Shown here one piece after another: positions 1 through 5,019 of a stretch of 6,762 nt of DNA; position 1 is the first letter of the stretch, and each line of letters starts with the position of its first letter. The stretch is from Candidatus Doudnabacteria bacterium (GTDB taxonomy: Bacteria > Patescibacteriota > Doudnabacteria > UBA920). The notes beneath the pieces are model-generated. The model was not told the DNA's origin. It did not search any database and was given only the letters and a program-made list of their open reading frames with translations. Location: contig JAHFJK010000066.1 of assembly GCA_023245915.1 (NCBI GenBank), forward strand, positions 1-6,762. Direction: 5' to 3'. Made by a program: the position numbers and the translations under genes.

Positions 1-623
1 CCTAAAGTAATTTTATATTCATAAACCTTAGGCGTAAAAATTTCTTGGTGGGCAAAAAGCGGAAACAGGCTAAAGGCATAAATAATGCCTGTGACAATAA
101 AAGTTAGGGTCCAGCCAAAGTGTTTGGAAAGAAAGCCTGCTAAAAAGGGTCCAGCTATTAAGGTTAAAGTGATTAGCGAGTAAACCAAACCAAACTCCCG
201 GCCAATTTGCTCGCGGTCCGCGTAGCGCGCCATTAAAGAATGAAAGCCTGGCCAATAAAAAGTCTTTGACAACCCGTAAAGCACGGCGGCAAAAAATGCC
301 AGGTTGGGATTTTGTTGCGAAGCTATTAAAATGCTCCAATACAAAATATGAAAAGGAATGGAAATAGCTATGGCGTGCTTGTAGCCGTAAAAGCTGGCCA
401 CCTTACCGCCCAAAGGAATACAGACAATGTAAACGGCATAAACCAGGGCTGTAAACACAAGCACCTTTTCTACCGTAAAGCCCAAAACCGCGTACAAAAA
501 AATTGGTTCAAACAAAGCCATCATAGACAGCGCGGTATTGGCAATTGCGGAATGCGCGAAAAGCTCGCCAACTTCCTGGCGAACCTTCTTTGTAAAATAT
601 TGGGGGAAGTGAAGGCTGAACAT
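1..623 (-). CDS. MFS transporter, N-terminal half (partial)
   Basis: This is the first 207 codons of a membrane protein, cut by the left window edge; no stop is reached. It starts at the ATG at 623 (MFSLHFPQYF). After a short cytoplasmic, basic N-terminus there are about six hydrophobic stretches, near residues 24-48, 53-75, 84-103, 107-126, 147-166 and 169-191, the size of one six-helix MFS half. The loop between segments 2 and 3 (GGKVASFYGYKHA, residues 72-84) matches the G-x3-D/S-x2-G-R/K-type signature of the Major Facilitator Superfamily. The missing part should hold the second six helices. The substrate cannot be told: I recognise no sugar, drug or nucleoside subgroup signature. The gene follows tsaC by 33 bases, so it may be cotranscribed or separated by the weak hairpin plus T-run at the junction. 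No Shine-Dalgarno sequence precedes the start. Confidence 0.82.
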   Translation of the reverse strand, partial: MFSLHFPQYFTKKVRQEVGELFAHSAIANTALSMMALFEPIFLYAVLGFTVEKVLVFTALVYAVYIVCIPLGGKVASFYGYKHAIAISIPFHILYWSILIASQQNPNLAFFAAVLYGLSKTFYWPGFHSLMARYADREQIGREFGLVYSLITLTLIAGPFLAGFLSKHFGWTLTFIVTGIIYAFSLFPLFAHQEIFTPKVYEYKITL

Positions 624-634
624 TTTAATGCTTG

Positions 635-661
635 AAAAAAAGTATAATAGTAGAGACTATT
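635..661 (-). terminator. Weak hairpin plus T-run at the tsaC/MFS junction
   Basis: On the minus strand, AATAGT (661-656), loop CTCT and ACTATT (651-646) form a six-base inverted repeat. ATAC and seven T residues (641-635) follow. It overlaps the tsaC stop codon. The stem is short and AT-rich, so termination would be weak. The same region could instead hold a promoter for the MFS gene: TTGAAA lies near 675 with TACTAT 16 bases downstream. The palindrome core also occurs inside tatD, so it may simply be a copy of a dispersed repeat. Confidence 0.25.
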
Positions 662-1370
662 GTACTATTTTCAATATTTGTTTTTTCGATATTGGCCCTT
701 GGCGGAGGATTAGAACTCCCCCCGACCCCCTCTTTTGAAAAAAGGTGGGGCTTTTTTCTCCTCCCCTTTGCATAAGGGCAGGCTGTGAGGGGTTAATTTT
801 CACGATCGTCGATGGTTTTCGTTTGGCCAACTTTCCAAAATTGATAATAATATCAGGCTTAAATTTGTTATTTTTGAACTGACTGATAATGTCATTAGTC
901 GAATAGCAATCAGGTTTATCGCTAATATTGGCTGATGTTGTGGTGATTGGTCGCTTTAAATATTTTGCAAGATCCAAAGCAATTTTATTTTTTGGCATCC
1001 TCAGGCCTAACCAGCCGTTGTTTACTGATAACAATTTAAACCCTTTTTTTTCATAAGCGGATGCTTTTAACCCTAAAACCAGGGTTAACGGCCCGGGCCA
1101 GAATTTTTTTGCTAATTTTGATGCTGTTTTGTTCCATTTAACTATTCTTTTTGCGTAAGCCAGCGATGGCGGAATAATATGAATTGGTTTTTTAAAATCC
1201 CTTCCTTTAACTTTATATAACTTTTTTATCGCTTTGACGTTTGTTGCATCTACAGCCAAACCATAAGATGTATCGGTCGGGTATGCGACCACCTTACCCT
1301 GTTTGAGTGCTTTTACGCAAACGTTGATGATTTGGTTATGATTTTTTTTATTATAGTCTAAGAAGATCAT
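657..1370 (-). CDS. tsaC: Threonylcarbamoyl-AMP synthase (TsaC/Sua5/YrdC family)
   Basis: By family, this enzyme makes L-threonylcarbamoyladenylate from threonine, bicarbonate and ATP. It is the first step of N6-threonylcarbamoyladenosine (t6A) formation at position 37 of ANN-decoding tRNAs, in the cytoplasm. The 237-residue protein shows the YrdC core: GKVVAYPTDTSYGLAVDA (residues 25-42), LYKVKGRDFKKPIHII (51-66), WPGPLTLVL (91-99) and ITTTSANIS (142-150). The ending, LILRQGPISKKQI (220-232), is the usual family C-terminus. I chose the ATG at 1370 (MIFLDYNKKN); an in-frame TTG at 1388 would add only six unconserved residues. Between PSTIVKI and LILRQG there is an insertion of about 27 residues (193-219), rich in Gly, Lys and Pro, encoded by G/C-tract palindromic repeats. 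No Sua5-type C-terminal domain is present. The gene follows the 130-base hairpin region after leuS. Confidence 0.9.
   Translation of the reverse strand: MIFLDYNKKNHNQIINVCVKALKQGKVVAYPTDTSYGLAVDATNVKAIKKLYKVKGRDFKKPIHIIPPSLAYAKRIVKWNKTASKLAKKFWPGPLTLVLGLKASAYEKKGFKLLSVNNGWLGLRMPKNKIALDLAKYLKRPITTTSANISDKPDCYSTNDIISQFKNNKFKPDIIINFGKLAKRKPSTIVKINPSQPALMQRGGEKSPTFFQKRGSGGVLILRQGPISKKQILKIVQ
714..794. repeat. G/C-tract palindromic repeats inside tsaC
   Basis: Two imperfect palindromes lie side by side. One at 726-750 has arms CCCCCTCTTTT and AAAAGGTGGGG around GAA. The other, centred near 771, has CCCTT (764-768) pairing with AAGGG (774-778), flanked by further C-rich and G-rich tracts. The block encodes the unconserved residues 193-219 of TsaC and keeps the frame. 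Its base make-up differs sharply from the AT-rich surroundings, which suggests a dispersed palindromic element that landed in the gene. Confidence 0.55.
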
Positions 1371-1385
1371 ATCTTGACATGGAAT

Positions 1386-1425
1386 CAAAATTTAGTGTTC
1401 GACCTTGTGGAGAACCTAAATTTTG
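1386..1425 (+). repeat. Structured hairpin, copy 1 (inverted pair)
   Basis: The lower stem is CAAAATTTAG (1386-1395) paired perfectly with CTAAATTTTG (1416-1425). A single bulged T (1396), an upper stem GTTC/GAAC (1397-1400 / 1412-1415) and an 11-base loop GACCTTGTGGA (1401-1411) complete it. Copy 2 at 1446-1481, read on the other strand, has the same architecture with different but still paired stem bases. This is REP-like rather than a classic terminator: no T-run follows on either strand. Confidence 0.75.
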
Positions 1426-1445
1426 CATGAGCGTTAATCAGACGT

Positions 1446-1481
1446 CACAATAGCTTCTCCATAAAGTCGAAGACTATTGTG
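1446..1481 (-). repeat. Structured hairpin, copy 2 (inverted pair)
   Basis: Read on the minus strand, CACAATAG (1481-1474), a bulged T, CTTC (1472-1469), loop GACTTTATGGA (1468-1458), GAAG (1457-1454) and CTATTGTG (1453-1446) form the same bulged hairpin as copy 1. Nine of 11 loop bases agree between the copies. The upper-stem closing pair is C-G here and G-C in copy 1, a compensatory change. It begins 19 bases after the leuS stop, and 20 bases separate it from copy 1. Confidence 0.75.
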
Positions 1482-1500
1482 TTGGAACAGAAATTGAGCA

Positions 1501-4470
1501 TCAAATTACCAAATTTATTAATTTATCTTTCACAAAAACTATTCGCTTAATACTCTGGTCGCTCAAAGTCTGCTTAACTGAGTCTAGTTTAAGTATTTGC
1601 GATTGAGCAACTAATTGACTACTGCCTGTAGGTAAATTTATTTTCCCTTTAACTTTTCCGTTAATTTGCACAACAATTTCAACAGTATCTTCAACTATCA
1701 TTTCCGGATTAAATTTTGGCCATGGTTCTAGCTGTAAAGATGTTTTGTTCCCGATTATGCTATTTAATTCCTCGGCGACATGAGGGGCAAATGGATATAA
1801 TACCGTCAGGAAAATTTTTAGTGACAATACGCTTACAGGCTCGTCCTTAACCTCATTATGAAATTCCATAAAAGCGGAAACAGAGGTGTTGAATCTGAAA
1901 TTTTCAATATCTTCCGTAATTTTTTTAGTCAGACGATGCAAAGCTCTTTGAACATTTTCTGATTCACTTTCAACTTTCAACTTTTTACTTTCAACTTCAT
2001 TTCCCCACCCCCACACCCTGTCTAAAAACCTCCTCACCCCAATATGCCCATATTCATTCCAACTCACAGTGGCTTCGTGAGGCCCTAAAAATAATTCATA
2101 CATTCTTAAAGTGTCTGCTCCGTAGCTTTTGACAATTGAATCTGGGTTAACTACATTGCCTCGGCTCTTGGACATTTTTTCACCATCAGTACCCAAAATA
2201 ATACCGTGCGGTTTGCGCATTGTGTATGGTTCGCGGGCTGTTACCAATTTTTGATCATACAAAAACAAATTCCAAAAACGGCTATAAAGTAAATGCAAAG
2301 TCGTGTGTTCCATGCCGCCAAAATATACGTCCACCGGTGTCCAATATTTTTGTTTACTTATGGATGCAAATCCTTTTTTATTATTTGGATCTGTATACCT
2401 TAACCAATACCAAGACGACCCGGCCCACTGCGGCATAGTGTTGGTTTCCCTCTTTGCCTCGCCTCCGCAATTTGGGCATTTGACATTCACCCATTTATCA
2501 ATCCCGGCCAAAGGCGACTCCCCTGTCCCGGTCGGCTGATAGTTTTTCACTTTCGGCAATTTAACCGGCAAATCCTTTTCCGGCACCGGCACAATGCCGC
2601 AATCAGAACAGTGAATTATTGGAATGGGCTCGCCCCAGTATCGCTGCCTGGAAAAAACCCAATCGCGGAGTTTATAGGTAACTGTAGCTTTGCCGGCATT
2701 TTTATCAACTAACCACTTTGTTATAACCTTACGGGCTTCCTCTGAACCCAAGCCATCAAATTCGCCTGAATTATATAAAATACCGTCGCCTGTAAAAACT
2801 TCTTCAAAGCTTCTGACTTTGCTATCGTCACTGCCATCGGCTGGTTTTAAAGTGACTTTCAAAGGAATATTATACTTTTTAGCAAAAGCCTGATCTCTCT
2901 CATCGTGCGCATCACCAAATAAAGCTCCAGTGCCAAAACCCATTAATGCATAATCGGCAACCCAAATGGGCAAACGTTGATCATTTACAGGATTAATTGC
3001 TTTAATTCCCTTGAGCTCAACTCCGGTTTTTTCCTTCTCTTTGGCAGTGCGCTGGATGTCAGTTTTATCTTTAGCTTCTTTCACATATTTGGCGACCTCT
3101 TTATAATTGATAATTTGCGATTTATAACTTTCAATCAATGCATGTTCGGGAGCAATAACAATAAAAGTCGCTCCCGGTAAAGTGTCTACCCGGGTTGTGA
3201 AAACCTTGGTTGCTCCCAAAGCTACCGAAAGCACATCCGGTTCTACCTTTTCCATAAAATGTGGTTTTTGGGCTCTTAGTTTAATTAAAGGAAAGCCCAA
3301 TGCTTTTGAGAATGCTTCTCCGTCAGCAACCGATATCACATAATCATGCGTGTCATAAAGTAAAGTAAAACTATTTGAATTTTTCTTTATTGTTTTAAAA
3401 TCAAAACCCTTTTGCACTGCTGCTGTTACAGTAGGTCTCGTTTTATTGTCTAAAAATTTTCCATAAAATGGTGCTCCAACCAAAATAACTCTGTTAACTT
3501 TATGGCCTCTTTCAAGGAGCCGCAATGCAACCACATTTCCAAAAGAATGTCCCAATAAAACAGTACTTTCATCTAAAACAAAATTTTTGCTAACGAATTC
3601 GGCCTGTTCATCGTCATTGGGAGCCTCCGGGTCTGGCATTGCCGGAGCTTGAACTTCATAACCACGGGACTCCAATTCTCTTTTTAACCAGGGATAAAAA
3701 TAACCGTCGGGATAGCCCCCACGGGCATGCAAAATTACAAATCTTTTCACTTTCGGCTGATCCAAAATAAAATCTATCTCCGCACCCACAGATTTCCCAA
3801 TCCAATTCTCCTGCTGCAGTTTGACCGGTTCCGGCCACTTTGGCAGATGTTTTAATCCTTCCAAAAGTTTTTCCGCGTAAGCTGTAATTTTTAAATACCA
3901 CTGGCGTAACTCCTTTTTCTCTACGGTAGATCCACACCGCTCACACTTTCCATCAATCACCTCTTCGTTGGCCAGTCCGGTTTTGTCTTTCGGGCACCAA
4001 TTTATTAAACCCGTAGCTTCATAGGCTAGTCCTGCTTTGTAGAACTGCAAAAAAATCCACTGCGTCCATTTGTAATAGTTTGGGTCTGTCGTGTTAACCT
4101 CTCTGCTCCAGTCAAAACTTAAGCCCCAACTTTGCATCTGCCTTTTTGCGTTACTGATATTCTTTTTGGTGGCAATGGAGGGATGAACGCCTTGTTTTAT
4201 GGCATAATTTTCCGCGGGCAAACCAAAAGCATCCCAGCCCATGGGAAAAATTACCTCGTTTCCCCGCATGCGAAAATAGCGAGTATAAACATCCGCGGCC
4301 ACATACGGCCGCAAGTGACCCATGTGCAAACCTTCGCCGGAAGGATATGGAAATTCCACCAAGACATATTTTTTGGGTTTTTTGGAAAAATCTTTGGCGG
4401 CAAAAAATTTTTTCGCCTGCCAAATTTTTTGCCATTTTGATTCGATTTTAGAATGCTGATATTTTTTCAT
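1501..4470 (-). CDS. leuS: Leucyl-tRNA synthetase with inserted serine hydrolase domain
   Basis: This cytoplasmic class Ia enzyme charges tRNA-Leu with leucine. It is 989 residues long, against about 800-870 for most bacterial LeuRS. Seen in order: HMGH (HIGH motif, 49-52); a zinc site with C159, C176 and C179; ENWIGKSVGAEIDF (221-234); an inserted alpha/beta hydrolase (about 238-421); CP1 editing motifs TTRVDT (425-430) and HDERD (522-526); a second Cys set (621, 624, 665, 668); TNTMPQWAGSSWYWLRY (677-693); KMSKS (765-769); the anticodon-binding region; and a C-terminal domain ending KLINLVI. The start is the ATG at 4470 (MKKYQHSKIESKWQ), which fits the family N-terminus. The ATG at 4497 would add nine residues and has a weak AGAAG upstream. 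The chosen start lies one base past the toxin stop, implying translational coupling. Residues 825-838 are repeat-derived (KKLKVES type). The LeuRS assignment is certain; the role of the insertion is unknown. Confidence 0.97.
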   Translation of the reverse strand: MKKYQHSKIESKWQKIWQAKKFFAAKDFSKKPKKYVLVEFPYPSGEGLHMGHLRPYVAADVYTRYFRMRGNEVIFPMGWDAFGLPAENYAIKQGVHPSIATKKNISNAKRQMQSWGLSFDWSREVNTTDPNYYKWTQWIFLQFYKAGLAYEATGLINWCPKDKTGLANEEVIDGKCERCGSTVEKKELRQWYLKITAYAEKLLEGLKHLPKWPEPVKLQQENWIGKSVGAEIDFILDQPKVKRFVILHARGGYPDGYFYPWLKRELESRGYEVQAPAMPDPEAPNDDEQAEFVSKNFVLDESTVLLGHSFGNVVALRLLERGHKVNRVILVGAPFYGKFLDNKTRPTVTAAVQKGFDFKTIKKNSNSFTLLYDTHDYVISVADGEAFSKALGFPLIKLRAQKPHFMEKVEPDVLSVALGATKVFTTRVDTLPGATFIVIAPEHALIESYKSQIINYKEVAKYVKEAKDKTDIQRTAKEKEKTGVELKGIKAINPVNDQRLPIWVADYALMGFGTGALFGDAHDERDQAFAKKYNIPLKVTLKPADGSDDSKVRSFEEVFTGDGILYNSGEFDGLGSEEARKVITKWLVDKNAGKATVTYKLRDWVFSRQRYWGEPIPIIHCSDCGIVPVPEKDLPVKLPKVKNYQPTGTGESPLAGIDKWVNVKCPNCGGEAKRETNTMPQWAGSSWYWLRYTDPNNKKGFASISKQKYWTPVDVYFGGMEHTTLHLLYSRFWNLFLYDQKLVTAREPYTMRKPHGIILGTDGEKMSKSRGNVVNPDSIVKSYGADTLRMYELFLGPHEATVSWNEYGHIGVRRFLDRVWGWGNEVESKKLKVESESENVQRALHRLTKKITEDIENFRFNTSVSAFMEFHNEVKDEPVSVLSLKIFLTVLYPFAPHVAEELNSIIGNKTSLQLEPWPKFNPEMIVEDTVEIVVQINGKVKGKINLPTGSSQLVAQSQILKLDSVKQTLSDQSIKRIVFVKDKLINLVI
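1961..2000. repeat. CTTTCAA short repeats inside leuS
   Basis: Three CTTTCAA units (from 1967, 1974 and 1988) with intervening T-rich bases form a near-tandem tract. On the coding strand it encodes the lysine/glutamate-rich stretch NEVESKKLKVESESE of LeuRS, just after the conserved FLDRVWGW segment. The frame is kept. It looks like a microsatellite-like insertion in a tolerant loop between helices of the anticodon-binding region. Confidence 0.5.
3208..3759 (-). other. RBBP9/YdeN-like serine hydrolase domain nested in LeuRS
   Basis: About 184 residues (238-421 of LeuRS) sit in the turn between two strands that are normally joined by a few residues: GAEIDF before and KVFTTR after. The domain opens with a strand and turn (RFVILHARGGYPDGYFYPWL), then LKRELESRGYEVQAPAMPDP, which is typical of the RBBP9/YdeN (Ser_hydrolase) family. 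The nucleophile elbow is GHSFG with Ser309. HDYVIS carries the likely acid Asp376, and KPHFMEKV carries the likely base His404. The fold elements and triad appear complete, so activity is plausible. The usual HG-x-GG oxyanion segment reads HARGG. Assignment to the RBBP9-like group is by motif recognition; the substrate is unknown. Confidence 0.85.
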
Positions 4471-4471
4471 A

Positions 4472-4714
4472 CTAAAAATTTCTGTAGGTTGATTCATTGC
4501 GTCTTCTGATTTCTCTTAATTCAAACACGCCGTTGGCAAAACTAAAAATAATCCGAAAATTGCCAACCCTACATCTAAAAATATTATTGCTGCCTGCCAG
4601 TTTTGATACATCCAAACCGTCCCAGATGCCAGACATTAGTCTCCTCATTCGATCGACGATAGCGTGACGGTCATTTGGATGCAGTTTTCTTAAGAGCTTT
4701 TGAGTTTTGTTCAT
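4472..4714 (-). CDS. RelE/ParE-superfamily toxin
   Basis: This 80-residue basic protein has the RelE/ParE core: two N-terminal helices (LLRKLHPNDRHAIVDRMRRL, 7-26), then KLAGSNNIFRCRVGNFRIIF (38-57) and a final strand with FELREIRRRNESTYRNF (64-80). Conserved basic residues (R47, R49, R54, R70-R72) and Y77 match the usual catalytic or RNA-facing set. Family members generally cleave mRNA on the ribosome or, in the ParE branch, act on gyrase; this sequence looks more RelE-like. The start is the ATG at 4714. An in-frame TAG two codons upstream rules out a longer form, so the usual first beta strand is absent. It overlaps the antitoxin end by 44 bases, and its TAG stop is one base from the leuS start. 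Activity is not shown by sequence. Confidence 0.8.
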   Translation of the reverse strand: MNKTQKLLRKLHPNDRHAIVDRMRRLMSGIWDGLDVSKLAGSNNIFRCRVGNFRIIFSFANGVFELREIRRRNESTYRNF

Positions 4715-4961
4715 TGTCTAAAGCTTCAGAAGCTTTAATTACTGCTTCAAAAGGCACTCCGCCTTTATGGATTTTTGTAAAGTCGATCACAGTTTCCCAA
4801 TCAGATTCATTTTCCAGATCTTCCTCCTCAAAGACCGGACGGGAAATTTTAAATAAAGGCTTTGATTGCTTTACGACAATAAAGCTGTGTCCGGCTTGAG
4901 CTTTTTTTGCGAACAAGCCAACGTTTGCCTTAAGTTCCTTAAATCCAATAATTTGTTGCAT
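4671..4961 (-). CDS. Phd/YefM-family antitoxin
   Basis: This is a 96-residue antitoxin. The N-terminal part, with FKELKANVGLFAKKAQAG (7-24) and HSFIVVKQSKPLFKIS (25-40), is the Phd/YefM DNA-binding and dimerisation fold. The acidic segment after it (FEEEDLENESDWETVIDF, 44-61) and the C-terminal helix are where antitoxins of this family wrap their toxin. Gene order (antitoxin first) and the 44-base overlap with the toxin are classic for a type II module. It starts at the ATG at 4961, 43 bases after the tatD stop, with no Shine-Dalgarno sequence. A promoter with a 17-base palindrome and three CTAAAA repeats lies just upstream, consistent with autoregulation by the antitoxin or the complex. The family call is firm; the target toxin class is inferred from the neighbour. 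Confidence 0.85.
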   Translation of the reverse strand: MQQIIGFKELKANVGLFAKKAQAGHSFIVVKQSKPLFKISRPVFEEEDLENESDWETVIDFTKIHKGGVPFEAVIKASEALDNEQNSKALKKTASK

Positions 4962-4963
4962 AA

Positions 4964-5003
4964 TTTTAGGGTTAATTTTAGTGTGTTTTTAGTTTAACTA
5001 AAA
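4964..5003 (-). promoter_or_regulatory. Operator-like palindrome and CTAAAA direct repeats upstream of the TA pair
   Basis: On the minus strand CTAAAA occurs three times (4992-4987, 4981-4976, 4969-4964) with 11- and 12-base spacing, about one helical turn. The first copy is one end of a 17-base palindrome at 4987-5003, TTTTAGTT and AACTAAAA around one base. Phd/YefM antitoxins commonly bind short palindromes or repeats next to their own promoter, so this is a candidate autoregulatory operator. The arrangement is seen; the binding is inferred. Confidence 0.4.
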
Positions 5004-5019
5004 GTTAACTTAATGTCAA
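4991..5019 (-). promoter_or_regulatory. Sigma-70-type promoter for antitoxin-toxin-leuS
   Basis: A perfect -35 hexamer TTGACA (5019-5014) lies inside the end of tatD. TAAACT (4996-4991, four of six to TATAAT) follows after exactly 17 bases. The -10 element falls inside the 17-base palindrome, so a bound antitoxin would block it. The predicted transcript would begin about 20-25 bases before the antitoxin ATG and could continue into leuS. Confidence 0.45.

Noticed and set aside
70..339. Open frame on the minus strand inside the left-edge region
   Set aside because: It is a different frame of the MFS gene, whose own frame is open from 623 to the edge and shows membrane helices and an MFS loop motif.
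348..635. Plus-strand open frame over the MFS N-terminus
   Set aside because: It is antisense to a well supported membrane protein and resembles no family.
1371..1388. TTG start giving a six-residue longer TsaC
   Set aside because: The added residues are not conserved and the ATG at 1370 fits the family; the TTG also overlaps the base of the hairpin.
1386..1481. The leuS-tsaC hairpins as intrinsic terminators or a CRISPR
   Set aside because: Neither is followed by a T-run on either strand, and there are only two inverted copies without spacers.
1501..1503. UGA recoding as in some Patescibacteria lineages
   Set aside because: TGA ends leuS and the antitoxin at the positions expected for these families, so the standard code fits.
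3208..3759. LeuRS insert as an assembly artefact or a separate gene
   Set aside because: The frame is continuous at both joints, the joints fall exactly in a surface turn, and no start or stop signals bound the domain. Read-level confirmation would still help.
3656..3937. Minus-strand 93-codon frame within the LeuRS insert region
   Set aside because: It is an out-of-frame shadow of leuS with no recognisable motifs.
4132..4440. Plus-strand open frames opposite the leuS start and opposite metG (6038-6409)
   Set aside because: They are antisense to strongly conserved synthetase coding sequence, with no domain resemblance.
4471..4497. ATG at 4497 as the leuS start
   Set aside because: It adds nine residues before the conserved N-terminus. 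A weak AGAAG upstream keeps it possible, but the ATG at 4470 aligns with the family and abuts the toxin stop.
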